Assembly: GCA_910588775.1 (NCBI GenBank)
Contig: CAJURH010000001.1
Span: 131,254-195,253, forward strand
Length of the DNA: 64,000 bases
Source: an uncultured Lachnospiraceae bacterium
GTDB taxonomy: Bacteria; Bacillota; Clostridia; Lachnospirales; Lachnospiraceae
Reading direction: 5' to 3'
Of this stretch, positions 1-7,535 are shown one piece after another. Position 1 is the first letter of the stretch; the number at the start of each line of letters is the position of its first letter. The notes beneath the pieces were generated by a model that worked only from the letters and a program-made list of their open reading frames with translations, was not told the origin of the DNA and ran no database searches. Made by a program: the position numbers and the translations under genes.

Positions 1-258
1 GGAAGTGGAGGAGCGGATATAGAAAAACCCTTAGATGAGATTACATTATTGGATTTATACCATGCAGTGGAATGCGTGGAAAATGGAGAGCTTTTTCATT
101 TCCATGAAAGTCCCAATCCACTTTGCCCTGTGGGGAAAAATATCCATGCACTGTTGGATGGAAGGCTGGATGAAGTCCAGAAAGCAATGGAAGAGGAAAT
201 GAGCTCGGTATCTATACAGGATATTATGAATGATGCGGAAAAATTGATACAGATATAA
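1..258 (+). CDS. Rrf2 family transcriptional regulator, C-terminal part (5' end outside window)
   Basis: The frame is open from base 1 and ends at 258, so only the last 85 residues are visible. The segment has the style of the Rrf2 family C-terminus: a run about tri-Gly-like GSGGADIEKP, then TLLDLYHAVE, ELFHFHE and LCPVGKNIH, followed by a helix ending in KLIQI. Rrf2 proteins are small winged-helix repressors or activators, some binding an Fe-S cluster. The part seen has two cysteines but not a clear three-cysteine IscR pattern, so I infer a YwnA/CymR-like member rather than IscR. A terminator follows at 320-362. The gene is separate from the cupin downstream, though it could regulate that promoter. 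Confidence 0.75.
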   Translation, partial: GSGGADIEKPLDEITLLDLYHAVECVENGELFHFHESPNPLCPVGKNIHALLDGRLDEVQKAMEEEMSSVSIQDIMNDAEKLIQI

Positions 259-319
259 AACCTGCATGCGCCCGCGGATGAACGTGTGACATCTGTTTAG
301 CGGTGGATTTTTATAGGGA

Positions 320-362
320 AACTCCCGTAGTTCTGTTTGACATAGAGCTGCGGGAGTTTTTA
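320..362 (+). terminator. Rho-independent terminator after the Rrf2 gene
   Basis: An 8-bp perfect stem (AACTCCCG at 320-327, CGGGAGTT at 351-358) is followed by a T run to 361. It separates the Rrf2 gene from the cupin promoter. Confidence 0.7.
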
Positions 363-372
363 TAAAAAATTA

Positions 373-437
373 TGTTGTAACTATTGACATTACGATTGAA
401 GGGTGATACTATTGATGTATCAAGAAAAGTTACAACA
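373..437 (+). promoter_or_regulatory. Sigma-A promoter of the cupin gene, flanked by a perfect 10-bp inverted repeat
   Basis: TTGACA at 384-389 and TACTAT at 407-412 are separated by 17 bp. The promoter is bracketed by TGTTGTAACT (373-382) and AGTTACAACA (428-437), which are exact reverse complements. The arms overlap the upstream edge of the -35 and the start of the transcript, so they could be a pair of operator half-sites or, in RNA, a long-range stem. The regulator is unknown; the adjacent Rrf2 protein is a candidate by position only. Confidence 0.6.
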
Positions 438-457
438 AATATTTGGAGGTAAAGAAG

Positions 458-814
458 ATGGAGAATTTTAGCAAGGTACGCGTAGCGCAGGACGAGAGAA
501 CAGAACTTCATGACAAACTTTCTTTGACAGGAGCGGAAATTAGCATGAACTATCTGCCAGCAGGGGCAAACGTGCCCTTTATCCATTCCCATAAGAACAA
601 CGAAGAGATCTATGCCGTTCTTGAAGGGAAAGGAAAAGTCATTATTGATGGAGAAGAGGTGGAACTTGCGGCTGGCGATTGGATTCGCATTTCCCCGGCA
701 GGGAAAAGACAGTTTTTTGCGGCGGAGGATTCAGCGATTCGTTTCGTGTGCATTCAGGTGAAAGAGAATTCTCTTGAGGGATACACGATGGACGACGCAG
801 TGGTTCAGAATTAG
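458..814 (+). CDS. Cupin domain protein
   Basis: The product is a 118-residue single-domain cupin. It carries the first cupin motif around PFIHSHKNNEEIYAVLEGKG (His, His and Glu as likely metal ligands) and the second around ELAAGDWIRISPAGKRQF. Small cupins of this type bind a metal or small ligand; no substrate can be named. The start is the ATG at 458, preceded by GGAGG at 445-449. A TTG at 443 lies inside that site and is unlikely. The gene stands alone with its own promoter and a terminator-like hairpin after it. The second motif has Gln where many cupins have the third metal His, so metal binding may be weak or altered. Confidence 0.8.
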   Translation: MENFSKVRVAQDERTELHDKLSLTGAEISMNYLPAGANVPFIHSHKNNEEIYAVLEGKGKVIIDGEEVELAAGDWIRISPAGKRQFFAAEDSAIRFVCIQVKENSLEGYTMDDAVVQN

Positions 815-837
815 AAAGGATATTCCATAGGGCGTCT

Positions 838-877
838 GTTAGAGCGGCTTTTGAGCGCACTCTAACGGTCGCTTTTT
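838..877 (+). terminator. Probable terminator after the cupin gene
   Basis: GTTAGAG (838-844) pairs with CTCTAAC (860-866), and a T5 run follows at 873-877. The spacing between stem and T run is longer than ideal. Confidence 0.4.
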
Positions 878-969
878 GATCTTTAATAGGTGATTTCTTG
901 CGGGATATCCGGTATAATGGGACAATAAGATGAAAAGTTGTGGAGGGCAAACGAGAAAAGGAGCGCGCA

Positions 970-1530
970 ATGAGCGATATAATGGAATTTGCAAACAGAG
1001 AGGAATTTAGGAAATGGCTTTCGGATCATTGTCTGTCAAATGCTGGCGTTTGGCTTTTATTTGGCAAAGCTGGCGGGCCGAAAACAATAAAAGCGAAAGA
1101 AGCGCTGGAAGAAGCCCTCTGCTTTGGATGGATTGACGGACAGATGCAAAAAATTGACGATAAAACTTATAAGAAATATTTCTCTATGCGCAGGGAGAAG
1201 AGCAAGTGGTCAGAGAAAAATAAAGCGCTGGCGGGAAGCCTGGAAGAACGGGGGCTAATGACCGAATTCGGCAGAGAGAAGATAGAGGAAGCCAAAAAGA
1301 ACGGTCAGTGGTATGCGCCAAAACCTGCGGCGGTTACAGAGGAACATATTGCCCAGCTCTTTGCGTTGCTGGAAGGCCATGAGCCCGCTTATACGAATTT
1401 TAGCGCGATGTCCTTATCTGTAAAGAAAACCTATGCGAAAGCGTATTTTGACGCAAAGACAGATGCCGGACGGGAAAAACGAATGGCCTGGATGATAGAC
1501 AGACTCAATAAAAATCTTAAACCGATGTAG
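970..1530 (+). CDS. YdeI/OmpD-associated family protein
   Basis: The product is 186 residues and contains the hallmarks of the YdeI-like family: EEFRKWL near the N-terminus, GVWLLFGK, EEALCFGWIDG around residues 47-57, RREKSKWSEKN in the middle, and a C-terminal helical KKTYAKAY...EKRMAWMIDRL segment. The family is linked to bacteriocin or peptide resistance in Gram-negatives, but its biochemical role in Firmicutes is unknown, so I assign only the family. The ATG at 970 has GGAG at 960-963. An upstream in-frame GTG at 940 lacks a good site. The gene is not visibly in an operon. Confidence 0.8.
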   Translation: MSDIMEFANREEFRKWLSDHCLSNAGVWLLFGKAGGPKTIKAKEALEEALCFGWIDGQMQKIDDKTYKKYFSMRREKSKWSEKNKALAGSLEERGLMTEFGREKIEEAKKNGQWYAPKPAAVTEEHIAQLFALLEGHEPAYTNFSAMSLSVKKTYAKAYFDAKTDAGREKRMAWMIDRLNKNLKPM

Positions 1531-1654
1531 CTGGCTTCTTGCAGGCGTCAATAATTTTGGCCTTTGTTGCCAGGACATTTTTCGTAATTTTATGCTGCCA
1601 TGCAAGATCTAGGACACACTTTCCTTCACAATTATATGTTTCATATCCACTGTT
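1517..1654 (-). pseudogene. Possible remnant of a cysteine-containing protein C-terminus
   Basis: On the minus strand a 45-codon stretch is open from a TAG at 1655-1657 down to TAA at 1517-1519. It reads as plausible protein (SGYETYNCEGKCVLDLAW, then QHKITKNVLATKAKIID and ACKKPATSV), richer in structured residues than random shadow frames. It has no start or ribosome-binding site and overlaps the end of the YdeI-like gene by a few codons. I infer the decayed 3' end of a lost gene. The Cys-x3-Cys spacing could be metal-binding, but no family is assigned. Confidence 0.25.
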
Positions 1655-1736
1655 CTATGGAAATTTGAAAAAGAAATCTATTGCTTTCTGAAAGCCTATC
1701 GTTTAAACTGGAAGTATTCATGAAGGGGGTGGGAAA

Positions 1737-2837
1737 ATGTCAGAGTCTTTTTCCAAGCGGGATTCTGTGTGTTTGAAGGGGATCGCCATATTGATTATGA
1801 TGTTTCATCATTGTTACAGGAGCAAGGACAGGTTTGAGGATTACGTCGTTGATTTTCGACCGTTTGACATGGAATTTGTGGTGGATGTAAGTGATTATTT
1901 TAAAATTTGCGTGTCTATCTTTGCATTCATTACAGGTTATGGTCTTTACTTGTCGGCGCGAAACCGGTGCAAGGACGTGGCTTCTACGGAGCGATGGATT
2001 TACGAGCGGTTGATTAAGACCTTAAGCGGATTTTGGTTTGTCTATGCGTTGGTGTTTGTGGTTACGCAGATTTATGCGGGTTATCCGGTGGAAATTTACT
2101 TTGGGCAAGGCGGAATCCGGGGCGTCATCTACGCGTTGATCGACTTCCTGGGGCTTGCAAATTTGCTGGAATCCCCCACACTGGTGGGCACCTGGTGGTA
2201 TATGAGTGCGGCGGTTATCTATATCGTGCTTTATCCGGTGTTTGTGAAATGGACCCAGAAGCTGGGATATACAACGCTTTTTATGGCCATTGCTTTTCTT
2301 CCCAGATGCGTGTCGGGAAATATATATCCAGGGGGAATGGCGGTTTATACATTCCTTTTTCCATTGTTGTTGGGCATGCTTTTTTCCCAGTACGATGTTT
2401 TTTCAAAATTGTACGCTTTAAAGATTTCTGAGAATAAAACGCTGGATTTTTGCGTTCAGTTTCTTGTGTATCATGTGTTATTGATTGGCAGTGTTGTCCT
2501 GTGGGTCCGGTTTCCTAGGTATGTGGCCTGGGAATATCATGCGGGTCTTGCGCCGCTTATCTTTATCTGCTATTGTAAGAAATATCTGGTGCGCATGCCT
2601 GGCATACGGGATTTTCTCTTTTTTTGCGGAAAGCATTCCATGAATATTTTTCTGGTGCATTCCTTTATCCGGTATGTTTTCTTCGAAGAATTTACTTACA
2701 GTTTCAAGTATTTTTGTCTGATTGTAGTTGTTTTGTTCACCATATCCATGGGTATTTCCATTTTGATTGAGCTGTTGAAGAAGTGGACAAACTACGATGG
2801 ATTTGTAAATGTTGTCTGTGAGAAAATACGCAGCTAG
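1737..2837 (+). CDS. Acyltransferase 3 family membrane protein
   Basis: The product is a 366-residue polytopic membrane protein. The N-terminal VCLKGIAILIMMFHHCYR contains the family's catalytic-type His near the end of the first transmembrane helix, and about ten hydrophobic helices follow (for example WFVYALVFVV, TLFMAIAFL, LLIGSVVLWV, FCLIVVVLFT). Family members O-acylate carbohydrates or lipids at the membrane, often cell-surface sugars; the acceptor here is unknown. The start ATG at 1737 follows a G-rich site (GAAGGGGGTGGG). The gene is 24 bases upstream of the macrodomain gene and may be cotranscribed with it. No polysaccharide genes lie nearby to define a substrate. Confidence 0.8.
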   Translation: MSESFSKRDSVCLKGIAILIMMFHHCYRSKDRFEDYVVDFRPFDMEFVVDVSDYFKICVSIFAFITGYGLYLSARNRCKDVASTERWIYERLIKTLSGFWFVYALVFVVTQIYAGYPVEIYFGQGGIRGVIYALIDFLGLANLLESPTLVGTWWYMSAAVIYIVLYPVFVKWTQKLGYTTLFMAIAFLPRCVSGNIYPGGMAVYTFLFPLLLGMLFSQYDVFSKLYALKISENKTLDFCVQFLVYHVLLIGSVVLWVRFPRYVAWEYHAGLAPLIFICYCKKYLVRMPGIRDFLFFCGKHSMNIFLVHSFIRYVFFEEFTYSFKYFCLIVVVLFTISMGISILIELLKKWTNYDGFVNVVCEKIRS

Positions 2838-2861
2838 AATAATGTTGGAAAGGAAGTTTAT

Positions 2862-3368
2862 ATGGAAATCAGAACATTTCTTGGGGATATAACGAAGTTC
2901 GAATGCGACGCGATTGTGAATGCGGCCAATACCTCGCTGCTGGGCGGTGGCGGCGTGGACGGAGCCATTCACAGGGCGGCCGGTCCAAAGCTTTTGGAAG
3001 CGTGTAGGAAATTTAACGGATGCGAGACCGGGCAGGCAATTATCACCTGGGGGTACAATTTGCCTGCCAAATACGTGATACACACGCCGGGTCCTATCTG
3101 GCGGGGCGGCGGCAATCGGGAGGAAGAACTGTTGGCGGACTGCTATCGAAACAGCCTGGAGCTGGCCAGAGATCATGATTGTGAAACGGTGGCTTTTCCG
3201 TCCATCAGTACAGGCGTTTATCACTTTCCTCTGGATAAGGCTTCAGAAATCGCGGTGAGGACGGTAAAGGATTTTGGGCAGCAGCCGTCTATCATCCGCC
3301 AGGTGACGCTGGTGGCTTTCGACGCTAAGACGAAGGAATATTACGATCGGGCTTTGCAGCGCATATAG
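2862..3368 (+). CDS. ymdB: O-acetyl-ADP-ribose deacetylase, macrodomain protein
   Basis: The product is 168 residues, about the size of a lone macrodomain. Diagnostic segments are GDITKFECDAIVNAANTSLLGG (ligand-binding Asn and Ala-Asn-rich loop, residues 8-29), GGGVDGAIHRAAG, KYVIHTPGP and PSISTGVYHFP. Macrodomains of this class bind ADP-ribose and hydrolyse O-acetyl-ADP-ribose or remove mono-ADP-ribose from targets in the cytosol. The symbol is given by family resemblance to E. coli YmdB, and the exact substrate is inferred. A good site (GGAAG) precedes the ATG. The gene converges with sigH, with stops only 7 bases apart. Confidence 0.85.
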   Translation: MEIRTFLGDITKFECDAIVNAANTSLLGGGGVDGAIHRAAGPKLLEACRKFNGCETGQAIITWGYNLPAKYVIHTPGPIWRGGGNREEELLADCYRNSLELARDHDCETVAFPSISTGVYHFPLDKASEIAVRTVKDFGQQPSIIRQVTLVAFDAKTKEYYDRALQRI

Positions 3369-3375
3369 GCTTTAT

Positions 3376-3981
3376 TTAACAGGAAAAGGTTTCAGAAATA
3401 ATGCCGCGGACTTTTTTGCGGATGCGCTGGAGAGCGTTGTCGATGGACTTGGGGCTTTTTTCAAATTCTTCGGCAATCTGTAGGTAATTGTAGCCCCGCA
3501 TATAGCAGTCCAGCACATGGTTTTCGAAGCGGCTGAGGCGTTGGTGGATGCGTCGTTCCATATCCAGGGCGGTTTCCCGGTCGATGACGATGGATTCAGG
3601 GTTGCTGATTACCAGGTTGTCGAAAATGCTTTCATCGGTCACTTCCTCGCTTAAAGATACATAGGAATTCAGCGGCTGGTGTTTCTGTCGGTTGGACCCC
3701 TGGATGGCGTTGTACATCTGTCTTTCGATGCACAAGACGGCAAAAGTGCCAAAGGACGCGTCCTTATCCGGGCGGTAATCCTGAATGGCTTTAAAAAGGC
3801 CCAGCATGCCTTCCTGGATTAAATCATCCGTTTCGCCGCCGATCAGGTACATGGCACGCGCTTTTTTTCGCACAACGCCTTTATATTTTTCGAGTAGATG
3901 GTCGGAAACTTTCTTTTCGCCGTTCCGCAGCCGTTGAATCAGCGTTTCATCGGTGTACTTTGCATAGTCATCTTTGATCAT
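3376..3981 (-). CDS. sigH: RNA polymerase sporulation sigma factor SigH
   Basis: The product is 201 residues, close to the usual SigH length (about 215). Sigma region 2 includes DLIQEGMLGLFKAIQDYRPDKDASFGTFA (core binding and -10 recognition), and region 4 includes the helix-turn-helix around NYLQIAEEFEKSPKSIDNALQRIRKKV. SigH directs early sporulation and stationary-phase transcription, including spo0A in Bacillus. The start ATG (complement of 3979-3981) follows a GAGG site. The gene is monocistronic and is divergent from an intergenic region carrying two palindromic repeat copies. The tetrapeptide-like SFSC C-terminus is unremarkable. Confidence 0.92.
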   Translation of the reverse strand: MIKDDYAKYTDETLIQRLRNGEKKVSDHLLEKYKGVVRKKARAMYLIGGETDDLIQEGMLGLFKAIQDYRPDKDASFGTFAVLCIERQMYNAIQGSNRQKHQPLNSYVSLSEEVTDESIFDNLVISNPESIVIDRETALDMERRIHQRLSRFENHVLDCYMRGYNYLQIAEEFEKSPKSIDNALQRIRKKVRGIISETFSC

Positions 3982-4005
3982 GGATTGCGCCTCATTTCAT
4001 AGGAT

Positions 4006-4129
4006 TAGATAATCGTTAATTGCAAACTAGAGATTTCATAACCAGAGCTTGAATAAATATAGATAGAATGGGGTTCAAAACGGTTTTATTCAGACTCTGG
4101 TTACGAAATGGGCGTTTTGGAATCATCTA
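4006..4129. repeat. Palindromic intergenic element, copy A
   Basis: Outer ends TAGATAATCGTTAATTGCAAAC (only partly shown here: TAGATAAT at 4006-4013, AATTGCAAAC at 4018-4027) and GTTTTGGAATCATCTA (4114-4129) are imperfect inverted repeats. An inner 18-bp inverted repeat (4040-4057 with 4085-4102) matches at 16 of 18 positions. The core AGATAGAATGG at 4061 recurs in copy E at 40231. Confidence 0.6.
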
Positions 4130-4230
4130 TATTTAGAATATAGTATACAGGATGGGAACGGGTTGATTCAATAGGCATTTTCTACAGATATGGCATTTTT
4201 TGATGGAATATGTTAGAATAAACAGATAGG

Positions 4231-4262
4231 CAGTTGCGAAATGGGCGTTTCGCAATCATTTC
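4231..4262. repeat. Palindromic intergenic element, short copy B
   Basis: A perfect 8-bp stem TTGCGAAA (4234-4241) / TTTCGCAA (4248-4255) encloses the 6-base loop TGGGCG. It sits 25-30 bases before the ATG of the secreted protein at 4287. Confidence 0.6.
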
Positions 4263-4286
4263 GTATAGAAAAATGGGAGGATTCCT

Positions 4287-5201
4287 ATGAAGAGTTACAG
4301 ATGGATGCAGGCGGGACTGGTATTTCTCATGTGGCTATTGCTTCTGGCGTTGCCTGTGAAAGCCGCGTCCAATGGGGGAATGGATGTCCAGCAGACAGGA
4401 GCTTCGGGGCGACAAGTGAAACTGTCCTGGAAAAGGCCAGGTCAGGCGGTCCGTTATAAATTTTATTACAAATTTGCATCGGATAAAGCCTATAAGCATT
4501 TGAAAGATGTGAATGCGTCGGGGCAAAATTGCGCCGGAACCTTTACGCTGCCCAAGGCCGGAAGAAATTATCATATAAAAATTGTGCCATATGATAAGAA
4601 AAATAAGGCAGGCACAGCCAGCCAGTTTAAAGACTGCCGCACCGCACCGGGAAAGATTACTCTGCGCAGCCAGAAAAGCTATGCCACATCCGCGTCCATG
4701 AAAGTTTACTGGAATGCGGTGGAGAGCGCCCAGGGCTATGAGTTTCAGGTGATGGATTTATACGGAGGTCTGGTGAAACGTTTTAAGGTGGAGAAGAAAT
4801 CCAGCGCTACGCTGACGGGCATTTCCGCCGGAGCGTTCTACCATGTGCGCATTCGGGGATATTCCCGCGTGGGCAAAAAAGATTTTTACGGCGCCGCATC
4901 GGATACGTATATTGCCCAGCAGCCCCGGGTAAAATTCAAATGGGCCAGTCACTGCGTGGTGAAAGCGTACTGGCCGGCGGTGGAAGGGGCCATGAGCTAT
5001 ACCGTATATGTATCAGAGAACCCATCCAGGGGATTTCGAAAAGCCGCGACGACGTTTGACAGGCAGGCGTTTGTGCCGGGCCTGAGCAGAAACCGGAAAT
5101 ATTATGCATATGTAGTGGCCAACATGCGCAAAGGGAAGAAGACTTATGCTTCGCCCAAAACCAATTATTATACATTCCGGTTGCAGATGAATGAAGATTG
5201 A
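4287..5201 (+). CDS. Secreted protein with fibronectin type III-like repeats
   Basis: The product is 304 residues with a clear signal peptide (KSYRWMQAG, a hydrophobic core LVFLMWLLLLAL, then PVKAA). The mature part has about three repeated beta-sandwich units, recognised by recurring phrases such as VKLSWKRPGQAVRYKFYYK, MKVYWNAVESAQGYEFQV and VKAYWPAVEGAMSYTVYVS, each followed by a tyrosine-rich strand. This is typical of fibronectin type III domains on Clostridia surface proteins. No enzymatic domain or wall anchor is visible, so it is probably exported and loosely cell-associated. GGGAGG precedes the ATG. A palindromic element lies in the leader, and glnS follows 23 bases later. Confidence 0.75.
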   Translation: MKSYRWMQAGLVFLMWLLLLALPVKAASNGGMDVQQTGASGRQVKLSWKRPGQAVRYKFYYKFASDKAYKHLKDVNASGQNCAGTFTLPKAGRNYHIKIVPYDKKNKAGTASQFKDCRTAPGKITLRSQKSYATSASMKVYWNAVESAQGYEFQVMDLYGGLVKRFKVEKKSSATLTGISAGAFYHVRIRGYSRVGKKDFYGAASDTYIAQQPRVKFKWASHCVVKAYWPAVEGAMSYTVYVSENPSRGFRKAATTFDRQAFVPGLSRNRKYYAYVVANMRKGKKTYASPKTNYYTFRLQMNED

Positions 5202-5224
5202 TTTACAGGAGGAGAGAGTGATTC

Positions 5225-6889
5225 ATGGAACAGGAGACCATATCCAAAAATTTTATTGAGCAGATGATCGATAAGGATCTGGAGGAAGGGGTATACGATG
5301 CAGTGTGCACCCGTTTTCCGCCGGAACCCAACGGATACCTGCACATTGGACACGCCAAGTCTATTTTGCTGAATTATGGGATTGCCAAGAAATACAAAGG
5401 GAAATTCAACATGCGCTTTGATGACACCAATCCCACCAAGGAGAAGGTGGAATTTGTGGAGTCCATTAAGGAAGACATTCAGTGGCTGGGTGCGGATTGG
5501 GAAGACCGGCTTTATTTCGCCTCGAATTATTTTGAGAAAATGTATGAAGCCGCTGTTACATTGATTAAAAAGGGCAAAGCGTACGTGTGCGATCTGACCG
5601 CAGAGGAAATCCGGGCATACAGGGGCACGTTAACAGAGCCTGGCAAAGAAAGCCCTTACCGGAACCGGAGCGTGGAGGAAAATTTACAGTTATTTAAGGA
5701 TATGCGGGAAGGCAAAGTGGCGGATGGAGCAAAAGTTCTACGGGCCAAGATTGATATGGCTTCTTCCAATATGAACATGCGGGACCCAGTTATCTACCGG
5801 GTGGCTCACATGCATCACCATAATACAGGGGACGAATGGTGCATTTATCCCATGTATGATTTTGCACATCCGCTGGAGGATGCCTTTGAAGGGGTGACCC
5901 ATTCCATCTGCACCTTGGAATTTGAGGATCATCGGCCCTTGTACGACTGGGTAGTGCGGGAAGTGGAATTTGAGCATCCGCCCAGACAGATTGAATTTGC
6001 TAAATTATATCTGACAAACGTGGTTACCGGTAAGAGATACATTAAGAAGCTGGTGGAAGACGGCATCGTGGACGGCTGGGACGATCCCAGGCTGGTTTCC
6101 ATCGCCGCTTTGCGAAGAAGAGGATTTACGCCGGAGTCTATCCAGAGATTCGTGGACCTGTGCGGCGTGTCCAAAGCCCAGAGTTCCGCAGATTACGCCA
6201 TGCTGGAATACTGTCTCCGGGAGGACTTGAAATTAAAGAGAAAGCGGATGATGGCGGTTTTGGATCCCATTAAGCTGATTATCGACAATTATCCCGAAGG
6301 GCAGACCGAAGAGCTGGAGGTGGCCAACAATCTGGAAAACGAAGAGCTGGGAAGCCGTACAGTTACCTTCGGCAGGGAGTTGTATATCGAGCGGGAAGAT
6401 TTCATGGAAGAACCTCCGAAGAAATATTTCCGTCTGTTTCCAGGCAATGAAGTGCGCTTGATGCAGGCGTATTTTGTAAAATGCGAAAGCTTTGTGAAGG
6501 ATGAAAACGGCGTGGTGACAGAGGTCCATTGCACCTACGATCCAGAGACGAAATGTGGAAGCGGATTTACCGGAAGGAAGGTGAAAGGGACCATTCACTG
6601 GGTGGCGGCCCAAGATGCGGTGCAGGCCCAAGTCCGTCTATATGAAAATATCATTGACGAGGAAAAGGGCGTGTACAACGAAGACGGCACATTGAATCTG
6701 AACCCCAATTCCCTGACTGTGAAACAGGCGTATCTGGAGCCGGCCCTTGCCCAGGCGAAGCCCTTCGAGAGCTTTCAGTTTGTGAGAAATGGGTACTATT
6801 GCGTGGACGTTAAGGATTCCAGGGAGAAAGAGCCGGTATTCAACCGGATTGTGTCTCTGAAAAGTTCTTTTAAATTACCGAAAGCATAA
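5225..6889 (+). CDS. glnS: Glutaminyl-tRNA synthetase
   Basis: The product is 554 residues, matching bacterial GlnRS. It charges tRNA-Gln directly with glutamine. The class I HIGH signature is literal at residues 40-43 within PPEPNGYLHIGHAKS, and substrate-binding segments RFDDTNP, YPMYDFAHPLEDA and EFEDHRPLYDW are present, followed by the C-terminal anticodon-binding beta-barrels. The KMSKS-equivalent loop reads VVTGKRYIKKLV near residue 268, whereas E. coli has VMSKRKL; the lysine-arginine pair is retained. GlnRS is absent from many Firmicutes, which use GatCAB amidation, so its presence is a lineage marker. The start follows GGAGGAGAGAG. A possible terminator lies at 6903-6950. Confidence 0.95.
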   Translation: MEQETISKNFIEQMIDKDLEEGVYDAVCTRFPPEPNGYLHIGHAKSILLNYGIAKKYKGKFNMRFDDTNPTKEKVEFVESIKEDIQWLGADWEDRLYFASNYFEKMYEAAVTLIKKGKAYVCDLTAEEIRAYRGTLTEPGKESPYRNRSVEENLQLFKDMREGKVADGAKVLRAKIDMASSNMNMRDPVIYRVAHMHHHNTGDEWCIYPMYDFAHPLEDAFEGVTHSICTLEFEDHRPLYDWVVREVEFEHPPRQIEFAKLYLTNVVTGKRYIKKLVEDGIVDGWDDPRLVSIAALRRRGFTPESIQRFVDLCGVSKAQSSADYAMLEYCLREDLKLKRKRMMAVLDPIKLIIDNYPEGQTEELEVANNLENEELGSRTVTFGRELYIEREDFMEEPPKKYFRLFPGNEVRLMQAYFVKCESFVKDENGVVTEVHCTYDPETKCGSGFTGRKVKGTIHWVAAQDAVQAQVRLYENIIDEEKGVYNEDGTLNLNPNSLTVKQAYLEPALAQAKPFESFQFVRNGYYCVDVKDSREKEPVFNRIVSLKSSFKLPKA

Positions 6890-6902
6890 AATTGTTTGTA
6901 AG

Positions 6903-6950
6903 GGGAGGCCGCAAAAAAGGGGCGATAGGCCCGGAGGCGGTTCTCCTTTT
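6903..6950 (+). terminator. Probable terminator after glnS
   Basis: GGAGGCCGC (about 6904-6912) pairs imperfectly with GCGGTTCTCC (6937-6946), followed by TTTT. Confidence 0.5.
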
Positions 6951-6982
6951 GGGCCAGCGGTCAAATTTTTGTCATATTTATG

Positions 6983-7011
6983 TTGAAGAATAGAAAAGAA
7001 TCCTTTATAAT
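6983..7011 (+). promoter_or_regulatory. Sigma-A promoter of the polyferredoxin gene
   Basis: TTGAAG (6983-6988) and TATAAT (7006-7011) are spaced by 17 bp. The leader to the ATG at 7053 is about 35 bases and includes an AGGGAGG site. Confidence 0.7.
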
Positions 7012-7052
7012 AAAAAATATCAAATACATAAATAAATCCAGGGAGGATAGTA

Positions 7053-7445
7053 ATGAAAAAATTAGTTGCAGCAAAAAAAGATCAATGTATGGCATGTCTT
7101 CAGTGCCAGGTGGCTTGTGCATCCGCTTATTATAAGAGAGATGATACAACTGTAGCTTATTTGAAGATTGGCGCGAAGAAAGACGGCGAACCGAAGGTAT
7201 TGGCATGTCCCCAGTGTGGAAAATGCGCAGAAGCCTGCGAAGCTGGCGCAATTACCCAGAACAAAAAAGGCGTTTACACAGTGGATAAGAAGAAATGTAC
7301 AGGATGCGGTAAATGCGTGGAAGCATGTCCATTCGGTTTGGCTGTGAAAGCGGAAGACAAAGAAATAGCTGGAAAATGTATTGCCTGCGGTATTTGTGTA
7401 AAGGCATGTCCAATGGAAGTTTTGGAAATTCGCGAAGAAGATTAA
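7053..7445 (+). CDS. Polyferredoxin, 4Fe-4S electron carrier with four cysteine clusters motifs
   Basis: The product is 130 residues with 16 clustered cysteines in four groups: CMACLQCQVAC (from residue 12), CPQCGKCAEAC, CTGCGKCVEAC and CIACGICVKAC. This pattern resembles the HycB/CooF type of electron-transfer subunit that links oxidoreductases such as hydrogenases or formate dehydrogenases. No partner enzyme is encoded beside it, so it probably acts as a soluble carrier for enzymes elsewhere. It has its own promoter and a strong terminator. Each motif keeps the CxxCxxCxxxC(P) spacing, although the first and second lack the final proline. Confidence 0.9.
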   Translation: MKKLVAAKKDQCMACLQCQVACASAYYKRDDTTVAYLKIGAKKDGEPKVLACPQCGKCAEACEAGAITQNKKGVYTVDKKKCTGCGKCVEACPFGLAVKAEDKEIAGKCIACGICVKACPMEVLEIREED

Positions 7446-7476
7446 GAAAGTTGCCCATAAGAAGGCAGTTACATAT

Positions 7477-7530
7477 AAGCCCTGGAGTGTAAGGACCTGG
7501 TTTGTTCAGGTTATTCTCCAGGGCTTTTTT
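7477..7530 (+). terminator. Rho-independent terminator after the polyferredoxin gene
   Basis: A stem of about 10 bp, AGCCCTGGAG (7478-7487) with CTCCAGGGCT (7516-7525), is followed by a T6 run. It also lies just before the end of the convergent HAD gene. Confidence 0.8.
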
Positions 7531-7535
7531 ATGGA

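Larger units (their letters stand above)
3982..4286. other. 305-base intergenic region with two palindromic repeat elements
   Basis: The stretch lies between the divergent sigH and secreted-protein genes. It holds one long palindromic element (4006-4129) and one short hairpin copy (4231-4262) of the family described separately. I see no credible small reading frame. Confidence 0.6.

Noticed and set aside
2478..3224. 248-codon minus-strand frame
   Set aside because: Antisense to the acyltransferase and macrodomain genes, both well supported; composition is that of a shadow frame.
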